Source of the DNA: Zygnema circumcarinatum
Lineage: Eukaryota > Streptophyta > Zygnematophyceae > Zygnematales > Zygnemataceae
NCBI GenBank assembly: GCA_037447605.1
Contig: CM074804.1
Location: 3,430,776 to 3,494,775, forward strand
Reading direction: 5' to 3'
Length of the DNA: 64,000 bases
Shown here: positions 24,308 to 36,106 of the stretch, in pieces
Layout of the letters: every line of letters begins with the position of its first letter
Position numbering within the stretch: the first letter of the stretch is position 1
Translations under genes and position numbers: made by a program
Notes under the pieces: model-generated
The model's input: the letters and a program-made list of their open reading frames with translations, nothing else
Database searches by the model: none
Told to the model about the DNA's origin: nothing

Positions 24308-27300
24308 ATGGCGGTCGCCGTGCGGCAGTTCTCCGCCTCGCGCCCCGAGGTCCTGCTCTACACTCTCGCGCGGGGCGGGCTGGAGGCGTCCGTGTGCAGC
24401 CTCGGAGCCACGCTCACGCGCCTGCTGGTGCCGGACGCCAAGGGAGAGCGGGCGGACATTGTGTTAGGCTTTGACGATTTGGAGCCATACACGGTGAGCT
24501 TTCATGCTCTGATGACTCGCAATGCGCCATCTTATTCGTATGTTATTCGTTCGCCTTTGCATTCTCATCTTCAGTCTCCCTTTGCTTTCTACTTCTCCCC
24601 TTCAACGTCTGCTCTTGAATCTTGTGTCCACGCTACTCTTCCCTTCGTCCCCTTGTTCCTGAAATCCCCGTCTTTCACCTTTCTCGCTTTTTTTTTTTTT
24701 CATTCGCTCGTCCCTCTCTTCTCCACACTTCTCGCCTTTTTTTGCTCTTTTGTCCTCTCACTCCTCATCTTTTACTTGTCCCTACATTTTCCATACTATT
24801 TTTCCTCCTTCTATTTTTCCTCTTCATATTCCCTCCGTCTTTTTTTCATTCTCCTCTTTGCCTTTCTGCATCCCACTCTCCTCTCCACTATTTCTCCTCG
24901 CTGCTTCTTTTCTCTATGTTCCTCTTTTCGCTCTTTCCCCTCTTCCCGCTTCCTTTCCCCTCTCCTCGTCTGGCGTGTCCCTTCCCTCCTCTCCTCCGCG
25001 TCCTTGCTGGTGTGACTCGTCAACAATTCTAGTTTTGGCTTCATTATTCCTCACAAAATTTCCAAGATATTCTTGCAATGCCTGGCCCCCATCAATCTGG
25101 CTATGGACCAATCTGTTGCACCAATAAGTCGGTGAAAGTGCCGTACCTGACATGTTAATAGCTCTTGGAAGTAATAAAGTTAGTCAGTTTCAGTAACAAG
25201 CGCTGATGGGGAATGGCAGGGGATGCATGGGCCCAGGACGGCACTTCTCCGTATTTCGGTTGTGTGGTTGGTCGAGTGGCTAATCGCATTGCAGGAGCTG
25301 CGTTTACGTTGGATGGCAAGCACTACTCTTTGCCGGCAAATGATGGCGCCAACACTCTCCATGGTGAGCTCCTCCCTTGCGGGCAAAGTTCAGGGCTGGA
25401 TACATGGCAACATGGTCTTATGGTCTTGCTTCAAGTCTCTGCACTGAAGATTATGAAGGCGTCGCTGCAGCAAGATATCTTGTCATGTGAAATTCTGACC
25501 CTTGTATCCTGAAGGTGCTAGGCAGAAGATATGGTATCCTTTTAAAAGAAGGTTCTGCGACCATACTTCAAAGTAGAAATTAAAAAACTAAAGCGAAGCC
25601 CAGGCCGGTTTGGTTGTTCCGGTGTTAAGGTTAGGACGCTCGCTACCGCTTGACGTGTAGCATTATTGAAGGGGGGCCGAGGGCACTTTTGTGACATGTG
25701 AGCAGTCTGCTGTTTGTGAACAGGAGGGAAGGTGGGTTTTGACAAGGTGGTATGGGAATCCGAGAAGGTAGACTCTGTGGAAGGGCCAGCTGTCCGATTC
25801 ACACACCGCAGTCCTGATGGAGACCAAGGTAAGCTCTCCGAATGATGAGGCCTCGGTTATAAACTAGCAGGAATTTTATGAATTTCAGGATAATGATAAT
25901 GTTATGTGTTGCTTTTGTTACATTCTGTTAAGAGATCGACGGCATTCAAACAGCCAACACTGAAATTGGAGCTGCAAATGGTGCAGGTTTCCCGGGGGAG
26001 TTGGAAGTTACTGTGATGTACACGCTGAGTGGTGACAATGAGCTGCGGACTGTCATGGAGGCGCGCGCGCTTTCAGTAGCAACTCCTGTTAATCTCGCCC
26101 ACCATTCGTAAGCTCGACCTGCTCATCTCCAAGAAGGCTTGCTCCCTATCCTTCTATTGATGCACTGGAGAAATTATTGAATTATAAGATGAGATAGGAA
26201 CAGATTAATCCTTCTTGACGATTTGAGAGATGCTAGTTCTCTATGATTGTACAAGTTATGGAGGGAAGCTCGAGGAGTTTTGGACGGAGTATAGAGTAAG
26301 AACGCGGGAGAAAAGGAGCCTCAGCCATTGGAACCAGCTGCTTCTACTTTGCTACCTTTTTCTCCCAGCATTGGTTTTCTCGATGTTTTACAGTGACTCT
26401 TTATCTACTGGATTACAAGTCTCTGTAAGGAATTAGTAGTGCATCTTTTCTGTTTACTATGGTGAGCTATGTTCACTGGTTTGCAGTGCTCCGCTTGGTA
26501 CAGCTATTGGAATTTGGGTGGCCACAGCAGTGGTAGCGTAGCTAACCAGCTGCTTCGCATTTCAGCTTCCCACTACACACCAGTGGATGCCAATTTGATC
26601 CCTACAGGCGAAATAGCCTCAGTGAGCTCCTCTATTCCTGCATGCTTGCTTGTGGCAATGGACTAAAGGGCATCATTTTTACTTCCGCAGCTAATCATTC
26701 GTCTGTCCATAGTTATGCATAATCGTCAATGTAATGCAGCAGGATTGTAAACTTTCTCTTTTTTTGTCGAGTCGATGTTTAGGGAGGAACATACTTTCTG
26801 CACAAACATCCTCAGCAGCCAAAGCACCGTTAAACACTCAGCAAAGGGAGTGTGAATGAAATTTAGTGATGTGGGTCAAGGTGGCAGTCTGAAGTACAAA
26901 CCTCGGCTAGGGCAAATAGATTGGATTATGCATTTACTCTTTTCCTGTGCGATTATTTGAGCTCTGCGTGGACTTCCTTTTTTGTTGTGAAAGTTTCACC
27001 ATGTCTTGCTTACAGCTAACCTGCCGTCAGTGACAGCTATCCAAACTGAGAAGTTATTGCATGAGTATGGTGTAAAGTTCCAAGCCCGTGCCTGTCATCA
27101 TGCGCAGGTAGAAGCCACTCCCTTTGACTTCACAGAAGAGACTGCTATTGGAAAGCACATAGAGGAGGTGCCGGGAGGGTATGATCACAACTATGTGTTG
27201 GATGATGTTGCACCTTCTCAAGCAGCAGATATGCAAGCCAAAGGTCCCTTGAAGATTGCGGCACAGGCGAAAGATCCAAGCAGCGGCCGCGTCATGACGC

Positions 27301-28539
27301 TTTTCACCAATGCGAGCGGCATGCAGTTCTACTCGGGAAACTTTCTCGATGGCACTTTTCGAGGTCGGTTGTCGCTTCCTGTAGGAACCTGCTCTTGATG
27401 CTGAGGATAAGGCGTTGCATTCCTCTTGGGTCTGATCGATACTCTCATTTAACAATGCAGTATCATCATGGCTGGAGATGGACTTTGCTGCTGGCAATCT
27501 CGAGCCCCCCCCTTTATCTGTAATTGCATGGTGTGGCTTCCTGCTGAAAAGCAAGTGCTTCAACACGAATGTTTCATCTTTAACTCCCTCCTCGCAATTC
27601 TGCAGCTCATCAGCTTTGCCCGCAGAGGGCCTGACAGCGGACGCTTGGCTCTTGGGCTGCGTGCAGGCAAGGAGGGTGCTACATATCCAAAGCATTCAGC
27701 TTTCTGCCTTGAGACTCAGGTGCAGTGGCTTCTTCTCCAGTTCCAATTGCATGGTTCACTGGCAGCAGATTTAGCCCTCCAGAAGGAATTTTCTGGTTAT
27801 GACATGTTGCTACAGGATCTTAGTGGAAGCAGGCATCGTTGAAACTAATGCCTGAGTCAAAGCTCTTTCAATTCTGAACCTTTGGAGCGGGAAGGGATGG
27901 CTGTGTGGATGCAGGCCTTTCCAAATGCGGTAACGAGGCACTTCTCCATGCCGTAACGCAGGGCATGGACTGATACATGTCTATGGATCTCAGGATGCAT
28001 TTAACTGCTGGATTGTCTAGTAAATGGGTGTGATTGCATGTGAGCCCTGTTCTATTCTTACATAGATTGCTCAAAGTTACTGTTTATGTCATGAACGCGA
28101 TGGCATCCTCTAAAAGCTTTTGGGACAATTAAATTGCTCACACATCGTTGTAGGGAGCAATTTTTTTTTTTCAGCTCATTTGTTTCTGCATTTATAAGCT
28201 TAGAAATTGCCGTTAAGTAATAGTAAGTGCAGCTAAAAGTCCATTGTAGAAAGTTTGCCACATCCGCTAACCTCCTTTAGGGCTATTCTACATGCTGCAG
28301 GTGAATGAGCCCAAGTTCCCCTCAGTGGTGCTTCGACCGGGAGAAGTGTATTCGCATGTCATGGTTCACAGGTGGGTGAAGCGATTTTGCCTGCATCTGA
28401 AATCGTTTCAATCGATCTGTGCTCCTTGTCCTCCTCTTCAGTGGAAAGCAGCTTCTGTGTGTACTGTCTGTGATTTGTCACCTTGTTTGCTTTAATTTGT
28501 TTTTTGTTCTGTGTCAGGTTTTCCACATGTGTACCGTAA
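24308..28539 (+). CDS. Aldose 1-epimerase (galactose mutarotase family)
   Basis: The enzyme interconverts alpha and beta anomers of aldoses such as glucose and galactose. It probably acts in the cytosol, since there is no evident leader. Ten exons in phase give 357 residues: 24308-24493, 25237-25363, 25724-25828, 25987-26107, 26504-26621, 27108-27363, 27667-27719, 27915-27929, 28301-28371 and 28518-28539 (TAA). Family signatures are in place: [14 protein letters not shown], the catalytic-side His of ANTLHGG (about residue 104), [14 protein letters not shown] (about 174-187) with the second His, YDHNYVLDD, the glutamate of CLETQ (about 320) that acts as general base, and the [13 protein letters not shown] end. 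Exon 8 is a 15-nt micro-exon (encoding AFPNA) that restores the family's ETQ-xFPxA-VNxPxFPS segment; gene finders would easily miss it. The length is normal for the family. Confidence 0.95.
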
Positions 28540-28713
28540 TTGACGTCGTTCCTTTGTCGGGAGAACATATCGGACATATTAGCTGTTGAGCCGTGTAAAC
28601 TGTCAGCAGATGATTTGCCCTTTCTGGAGATTAGGCAGGCGCTCTGTCAGAGTTAGTATTCCAGTTTTGCAGTTCACTGAGAACAGGAATTTTTTATCTG
28701 GGGGTGAAAGGGT

Positions 28714-28898
28714 CGAGGAGGACGTGCCCCACATTGGCGGCCTTCGCAGCTGCTTGGATAGCTGTGTCGTTAGTCATACACCCAGAGTTCCACGCATAGC
28801 CTTTCTTTCGTGCATAGGTCAATTGTAAGCAATTGACATAGGTACCATGTTTTGTCTTTGTTCATGTTACATTTGATGGCTTCCCATCCTGAGACCAA
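28714..28898 (-). mobile_element. Diverged MITE-like element, copy 3 (inverted)
   Basis: This stretch downstream of the epimerase gene aligns with copy 2. It has GACGTGCCCCACATTGGCGG, CTTCGCAGCTGCTT, and the terminus CATTTGATGGCTTCCCATCC followed by TGAGACCAA. It is the most diverged long copy and has no coding capacity. Confidence 0.6.
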
Positions 28899-29127
28899 TT
28901 CTAGTTCACCTCGCACTCGTACATAGGGCGTTTCCCTCAAAGGTGACTGGTGTAACGTATGATGAACGGGTGAGAATCTACATTCCCCTATCTTTGTGTT
29001 CCCAGTTGTGTAAGTCATGCAAATGCAGATTACTGGGGATTGTTTCAACTTGTGATAATCTTTGTTTTTTTCTTTTGAAGCATTTTTCATGGAAGATAAA
29101 AGCCTTTACAAGGCACCCAATTGGACC

Positions 29128-31972
29128 TCAAGTTCTTTCACTGTCTGATTCGCTTCCGTGATTGCTTGTGTCACTTTCATGGCTGCTCATGTCACTCCCG
29201 CTGCCCTCGGGACAGTCTATGTCAAGCTCCTCGTCGGAGTCGGCCACATTCTCAAAATCATAATATGCCTTCGCCTGTTTTCACCCACCCTCCCCAAAAA
29301 ATATTCCCTCAATTAGTACCTACACATTGTCTGGCATGAGAAGGCCTTCAGTGGAGGGAGAAAACACTCCTCTCTCTTTCTACCTCTCTCCTCTCTCTCA
29401 CTCTCGCTCTCACCTCAGGGCGTGGCAGGACAGCCTCAAAGCATGTGAACTCGGGAGTGCTGAAATCAGGCGGGCGCAGAACTATGTACGCTGCCTTGTT
29501 GTTGTAGCGCTGCTTTCTTGCCTGCACAGGATCAGCCAAGGGTCGCCAATCACCACTGGCAGAAAAGGAAGCACAGGGTTACCCTCTTTTTCCAGATGTT
29601 GCCTCCCTTAAGAAGCACCTGTTAAAGGCACAATCCAATGCCAGGTTTATCATTTCATCTTTTCAGAGCTTGAAGGAGCAAACGTACTGAGGCTATGTTC
29701 AGCGGGTTGGTCTGGGGCATACCTGGAACTGCGGGTAGTCAGGGGCACTGAACAGAGTTATGAGGCGTCCTGCCGGTACATCGTGGTCAATCGTGTAGCC
29801 ATGTGCCATTGGAGCCATTTCTGGTCGCTTTTCACGTGCATCTGGGCCTTCATGAGAGCGGACGATGAGCTGCAGAAGCGAAGAAAAAAGTTGACAGCCA
29901 GATCAAAAGCCGACACAATGAACCAGCAGGTCATTTAATGAATGATCGGAGATCTGGCACTCAGTGAACCAGCCACGTCAATTGATGAATAAAAGGAGGT
30001 CTGTGACTTTAATGGAGATCGTCAATAGATGACTGAGAAATGGTCGGAATGAAACTGAAAGCGGCCTGGGTTATTTCTCAGACTGAGCCTCCACTCAAGG
30101 AGGTGGCACGCTCTTTCAGCAGATACTTCCTAGCCTGCTACGACTACTTTCCCATAAACATCCCTCTACCTCCATGCACTTCTATACCTTCTCATTCAGC
30201 CAAATGGTCAATCAAAAGACTCTGCATGCTAAAACTCAGACTTAAAACTTTTCCTCCTTCACTTCTGCAACGAACCAGATTCCCTGCGAATGCAGAGCAG
30301 CTTTGGCAACCAAAGAAATGAGAGGGGAGGGTTTGGCGTACGAACCTTAAGGTCGTTAGCCACCAAAAACTCCTGCGTGCAGTCGGGCCCAAACACCAAA
30401 CCAATGCCCCGCCCTTTGTTGGGTGCCAAACCCGGGCATGGCTCAGGACATGGGTCTGACCACAGGATGTCTGCAGGGACGGCTGTCAGCCCTGTGCCTG
30501 TCGGGTCGAGAACTGTCCTTCGCACATGCGCAAGGTCATGAAGGTCTCCCAGCTGGAGGACAGGAGGCTCTTTCTTCCTTCTCGCTCCTTTACCCCCTTT
30601 ACCCCTTTTGCCTCCTTTACCGCCTTTGTCCCCTTTGTCCCATTTGTCTCCTTTGCCTTCGCCTCCCTTCTGTGTCGGCTTTCGAAAAAGGCCGCCATGG
30701 CATACATAGACAGAGCCAGCAATTACTGCTGCGAGGGGGTGGGACTCGAAGCAGGCAAGGAACCAACGGAACACATGGCGGGCATCGGAGGCAAACTTTA
30801 CTTTTACTTCCTGCTCAAAGCCGTAGTTGCTAACACAGAATTTAGTTTCATGATTACCCCGCAGCAAGAATAGACGGTCGGGCAGAAAAATCTGCACAGA
30901 GGTAATTCAAGGCATTCAACCCAAATTAGTATCTGAAAAAAACCAAAATGCAGCGAAGCAATTTTGGAGGTCTTTCTCATGTGCCAAAACGAACGTACAC
31001 GCTGATGTAATTGCTCCGATTGGTAAAGCAGTTGCATAGTTATTAGTGCGGCAGAATTGAACCACTTTAATTGCTTCAAGGACTACCTGCTTGATAGAAT
31101 TCATCTATCACAAGTCCAAAGAATTTATTTCATCAAAGATTCTGGGAGCTTCAGACAGAGCAATAAGCCAAACTAGTCGAAAGCGATCAGGTCTTTTAAT
31201 CCGAATTTAAGTGATTTAGTGAGTGAATTAATGCAATTTTCAAACGAGAGGATTATTTTGAATGCAAAACTTAAAAGTGCAAGCGAAAGGAGTGTTCCCG
31301 ACGAGTGAGAGCATCTACAAGGGTCTTAAGAGTGGTACTCAGAAAAGGAGTTGCACGCTAGACTGAAGCAGTAATGAAGCAAATGGAACTGGAAGCAAAA
31401 ATATTGAGATAACCCTCCTTGAAGTTCCAAGGGTTCGATGAACAACTCTCCTTGAATCCCCCGGCGTACCACAAAACAACTCCCATAAATCACCCGGGGT
31501 GTGATAAAGGAACCAGACAATCCTCCAACCAAACCCGCCACCAATGCGGAATTCAACATCCTCTTTCCCACCTGCTCCAAGTACTCACCTTCCAAGCGAG
31601 CAGATAGAGATAAGTCTCCACCCCCCAGGCCCCCCGGTCCACATAGTCTCCATTGAAGACAAAGAAGGAGGAGCGGTTCGGGAGGCCTGCAAGGTCGAAG
31701 AGGCGCAGGGCGTCGTGCAGCTGCCCGTGCAGGTCTCCCACGATGGTCACAGAGGCGTCCTGCACGTCCTGCGGCCGCACCTCCACCATGGTGGCCTCGC
31801 CATGCAGGACGCGGTGCGCTGCTCGCAGGAGGGAGCTCACGGTGCTCACAGGAAGCGCCTGCGGCAGCCATGGCGGAGGCTCCCTGGAAGCGCTCTCCAA
31901 GACGCCGCGCAGCTCCAACAGCCACGCCTCCGAGAGCTCGCCGTCGCCGGGCCACTGCAGGCCCTCCGACAT
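29128..31972 (-). CDS. PP7: Serine/threonine protein phosphatase 7 (PP7-type)
   Basis: This is a plant-type PPP-family metallophosphatase (443 residues). Exons on the minus strand are 31972-31589, 30891-30346, 29869-29723, 29521-29414 and 29274-29128, all phase 0. Metal-binding and catalytic motifs are intact: GDLHGQLHD (79-87), GDYVDRGAWG (108-117), LLRGNHE (137-143), HGG (about 193-195), LIVRSHE and YTIDHDVPAGRLITLFSAPDY. The C-terminal block PEAKAYYDFENVADSDEEL, followed by an acidic Ser-rich tail, is typical of PP7 and separates it from PP5. Plant PP7 is linked to light and heat signalling and is partly nuclear (known for the family). A Lys/Gly-rich low-complexity insert (residues 199-236) sits between the third and fourth motif groups, where PP7 proteins carry a variable insert. 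Confidence 0.95.
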
Positions 31973-32064
31973 CCCACTCTCCCCTCCCTCTCGTCTCCCC
32001 CTCTCTTTCTCTCTCTCTCTAGTAATAATAATATATCTCCTCTCCTCTGTTCTTGGAGGGCAGA
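31973..32064. promoter_or_regulatory. Very short divergent promoter between PP7 and LRR genes
   Basis: Only 92 bp separate the two start codons. The sequence is an uninterrupted pyrimidine run (CTCTCTTTCTCTCTC type), then an AATAATAATATAT stretch that could serve as a TATA-like element, then CTCCTCTCC before the plus-strand ATG. Both 5' leaders must be extremely short, or the transcripts must overlap. Confidence 0.6.
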
Positions 32065-34958
32065 ATGTCTTCTGCGGGGGTGCCGTCGCTCTTCAGCCTC
32101 TCCCTGGCAGTAGTGGCGCGGGATGTCCCTCGCTTTGCAGGGCGCCTGCATGCGCTCTCCCTGGAGGTTGGAGAGGCCCTCTACAGGGCGCTGCCCCAGC
32201 CCCGGCTGGAGGACCTGCGGGCGTTTGCCTGGGCTTTCTGGCGCCCTGTTGCTTTATCCATGGTTGGAACTGAAGGCCTGAGCAGTGCAAGCTTGCGGCA
32301 TTTGCACCTGTTTTCCACGTGCTTGCACCGGCTCGACCTTAGCAACTGCAGGTGGTTAAGCGACCTGCAAGCTCTCGAAGGTTGCGTTCTGGCCTCCCCT
32401 GGAAGGTATCCTCAAAGATGGTCATGCCTTTAAGTCCAACTTGCACTGTGTTCGAGGTTCTCCAAAGGATGAGGCAAAGGGGTCTGAATTATGGTGTCTT
32501 TGGAAGGATCTTCCGCTTGACTACTGCAGCTGCTCCGTGGCGCCTTCGTCTTTTCTTACAATCGTTTGGTGTGTGCAACAGGTCTTCCACTACTGGAATG
32601 CCTCAACCTGCGTTGGTGCATCAACCTCGACAATGACTCTCTGGCATATATTCAGCGTATAACTTCATGTCCATTCCATTCCTTTGCAGTGCTTACTTTA
32701 CTTTAGGTGGCAGCATGTTAAGTGTGAAGAGTGGCCAAGCATGTTGGCCAATTGACGTTCATCGAGGCATAGAGATCCTGAGACCAAATGGGTTGTTGAA
32801 GAAAAGGTTGCTCTTTTGCTGGAATTCAAAAAATAATTGGCGTTTGTCATCTGGGTGGAACAGTATGCTTGCTCTGCGAGAAATGCCAACTTCATAGACT
32901 GACAACTGTTTTATGGTGCACTCCCTTCATTAGAAATTAAGATTCAAGAGAATGTATTTGGGTCGTTACATGAAGGATATTAAAACGAGTGAAAGGCAGG
33001 TACAAACAAAATCATCGAAGGTGCAGATAATCAAAGTTGAATGCGGAGTTGTTTTCGGACAAACGTAGTTTATCCACTTCGGCAAGGCTAAACTCATGAC
33101 AGGAAGATTGCAAACTTGCATTACAGTTATTTTCATCGAATCGTTGTTGTCGCAGGCTTGCCGTCACTTCGTTGCCTTGACCTCGAAGGAGTGGCGTCAA
33201 TTTCAGATGCTCAGGCAGCACATTACATCCCAGGTATAAAGACCGCAACTGCTAATGTAAGCCATTACAGATCGTCTACATGCAAATTTTCCAGTTTTGG
33301 ATTATTGTCACAGCTTTCAGCGAGTCATATGCTTCCTTTAACTTCAGTAAAGTCAGCAGGAATTTTTTTGCATTTCGGATTTACACAAAGCACTCTTGAC
33401 CTTCGATACATGCTAGGGCAGGATTGGAGGAGCTGCTAGTGCAGCCGCTAGGTAACTCATTCTTTGAGTTTCAATTCACCCTTTAAACCTTGTCCAATTT
33501 CCTACATAGTTTAAATGCTTGATCCTTAGTGGCTGGTGTAAAATGATGGAGGTTCTGCAGGCATGCGCCAGCTGAGTGCCCTAAATTTGAGTGGCACTGC
33601 AGTGGGTATGGCTACACTGGAAGCTATCACCTACGGCCTTCGCCTTCAGAGGTGGCGGCGGGAAGAGGAAGCATCACGCAAAGCGACTCAGGCTGCACAA
33701 GTTGGTGCGCGCTCACCTTTTGTCTGTAGAGAGAAAGAGTTTTAAAATAGGTCTAATGCCTCGTTTCCCATTTACTGTCTCTTGTGAACAGCAGCGGACA
33801 GACCAAAGGTTGTCAAAGGCCTATCTTCTCTTGGAACCAACGTCAGTCTTCAGGTCGTCAAATATCTTATCGCATTCCCAGATTTGCCAAACCTTCCCCT
33901 TGTATGGCAAAACATACAAGGGGAAGGAAGAAACATTTTGGAACTGTATTTCTCACAATTGTGAAGTCATTGTTGACAGAGGACGCCTCAAAGCCGTTCT
34001 GGGAACGTGACCCGCAACAGAGTAAGCGCCGGCGCGTGGCGGTGCCGGTTGGGTCCTCCGCTACTGCTGTTGGCTCGGAGGCAGACAAAGGTCCATGGCC
34101 ATTGTCGAGGATAGTGTATCTCCGTTTGCAAGACACCAGCATCACGCCTGCAGCAGTGGAGCATTTCTGTGGTGAGAGCTTACAGCCGACACCCACTTGG
34201 CAAATTGCATTTTTTGTTTAATTTTACAGTTTCATCATAGTTTTTCTTCTTTTTTTAATTCTCCGGTGACAACGGTTATGCTACTTGTCTCCAAGTTATG
34301 TGAAGGGCTGTCTTCTTGCATACAGAGAGCAGGGAATATTTCGATGACAGCGGAGGGGGTTGAAGCTTGTCATTTTCGAGTTACAAAAGGGAATTGAATG
34401 GTAATTCTGACAGGTGCAGTTGGAGTGTGAGGGTGGTGCACATGGCGCAGTGTTGGATGGTGTTCAGCTGGTGGATGTTCGAGGAACTAAAGTTGCAATT
34501 CCAGGCGTGCAACCCTTGCTTGGTTCGTCCCCCTTTCCTCCTGACATCTCTAACATGTGCATTCTGAACCTCTTCAATGTCGGAACTCAATTTCTTGCAT
34601 TTCTAGGTTTACCACGTCTACTTGAAACAGGCAGAACTGACTTCCGGTAGGTGTGCTTAAGTAATTGCTCTGTGGGTGTTGTGACAGTGCAGGCCGTTTC
34701 AATCTCACACATCATCCGAATGAAAAGAAGCTTCTTGCGCGCTCGAATGCAGTGCTGATTGCAGCTATGCAGGGCGCCTGTGGATGCTCCGCAATGGGAC
34801 TGGCAATAGGAACGAACCCTGAAGGCATGGAGGCAGTGCTGGCAGACAGAGCGAAGGCGCCCTGGCTCAGAGGGTGGGAGCAGCAGGGTGTTGTGCAGCT
34901 GCTGGGAGAAGCGACCAGAGAAGACAGTAAACGGCATGCAAGGGCGCAAGGCAGATAG
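32065..34958 (+). CDS. Leucine-rich-repeat protein (RNI/F-box-LRR-like)
   Basis: Well-supported exons are 32065-32380, 32582-32656, 33156-33233, 33561-33700, 34414-34522 and 34693-34958 (TAG). Coding sequence also lies within 33792-34171, but its internal splicing is not settled. LRR units of the cysteine/RNI type are clear: LHRLDLSNCRWLSDLQALEG, LPLLECLNLRWCINLDNDSL, LPSLRCLDLEGVASISDA, MRQLSALNLSGTAVGMATL and SRIVYLRLQDTSITPAAVEHF. The N-terminus (EVGEALYRALPQPRL) is helical but not a convincing F-box. A KRRR segment and a C-terminal non-LRR domain (AVLIAAMQGACGCSAMGLAI) follow. It is probably a protein-interaction scaffold. The stop codon lies inside a GATA microsatellite. Confidence 0.75.
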
Positions 34959-34974
34959 ATAGATAGATAGATAG
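34953..34974 (+). repeat. (GATA)n microsatellite overlapping the LRR stop codon
   Basis: About five GATA units follow ...GGC AGA; the first in-frame TAG of the repeat is the stop codon. Because the unit is four bases, contraction or expansion keeps a stop only a few codons away. Confidence 0.9.
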
Positions 34975-36106
34975 TTCTCGAAGGTTTTTTCTGTTATCTG
35001 GCTTATTTGGGTCAGGGGAAGAGAGGGGCTCGTCTACTGGTAATCCATCTGTAAGAAGGTCGATCGATGACCATCAAGTTTCACTTTAGCAGCAGATATG
35101 TCCACCGTACTCAATACTCCCTTGAGAGCAGTGATGGAGTAGGTATGTCGACATGTTTTGTTACTCGAGAACAAGTTGACATGGCATCTAACTGATTGGC
35201 CAATTTCCAGCATGTCCCATTGCTTACCGCTCGTTGGAACCGCGTCCAACTTTCTTCTTTCTTCCTTACTTTCTTAAAAAAGTACTTTCTTGAAGTGACC
35301 GAGCAGACGAGTGCCTCAGAAAAGCAAGAAGCATCTCAGTGAAATAAAGACGACATTGGAACTGTCATTTTGGTCTGATCGTTGCCTTTGCTTGCGCACC
35401 AACGAAAAGCCTTCGAAACAATTATTGGGACTTTTACGCTCACCTGGTTCGTTGGTGCGTCTCTCAACCTGAGGCCTCGTCACATACGTGTATGCTGTGA
35501 GAGACTGAATATTCCAAGGCCCATTTTCCCGTCAATGCACTTTTCTGCGCAGTGCAGTGCAGTGCGGAAGTAAATGTAGAAATGGGACCACCACATTCGC
35601 TCACTGCAATGCTCTGCTCTCGAGGCCCCTCCCTCCGTCCCTCCCTCCCTCCCTCCCTCCCTCCGTCCCTCCCTCCGTCCCTCCCTCCCTCCCTCCCTCC
35701 GTCAGCGGCCGGTCGCTCTGTGGTGCGCGCCCTCCGTGACCAGGTCCGGCGGCCGTAAAGATTATCCCATGGAGGGAAGCGCGCCGCGGCGGAGCCAAAC
35801 ATAGAACATGGCGTCGGGGTCAGGTCAGGTCCGGTCCGGTCCGGTCAGCCTCCCACGACCTATTCCGACTACGACAGGGTCCCGACTCCAGACCGAGGTC
35901 ATGACCGACTAGCTAGCTAATGACCGGCTAATAAGTCTCTCTGACTATTGATCGTGACCAAAGACCAGGTCCTCTTGACCTCCCGGCCTGACCAGTGACT
36001 GTGATGGCTGGCAGGCGGGGCAGGCGCAGGCGCAGGGGGGAGCGCTGGAGCAGGAGCAGGAGCAGGAGCGAGTGGGGAGAGAGAGCCAGGAGCGCGGTAG
36101 GCAGCC
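34975..36106. other. Intergenic region with CT-rich and GGTCC repeats
   Basis: It contains the polypyrimidine microsatellite at 35628-35703 (CCCT with CCGT variants), GCAGT repeats near 35549-35562, and a GGTCA/GGTCC tandem near 35818-35848. A stretch of GACCGAC/TAGCTAGC words runs to 35930. The last 100 bases before the E2 start codon are purine-rich (GCAGGAGCAGGAGC). No gene was recognised. Confidence 0.7.
35628..35703 (+). repeat. CCCT/CCGT polypyrimidine microsatellite
   Basis: Tandem CCCT units are interrupted by CCGT variants in a semi-regular order. All long frames across it (Pro/Ser or Gly/Arg repeats) are composition artefacts. Confidence 0.95.

Noticed and set aside
24622-25127. 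Phe/Ser/Pro-rich frames in the first epimerase intron
   Set aside because: They derive from the long pyrimidine-rich intron sequence; the exons on both sides join in phase without them.
35464-35802. Gly/Arg/Glu-rich or Pro/Ser-rich frames over the CCCT repeat
   Set aside because: Composition artefacts of the microsatellite; no start context or splice support.
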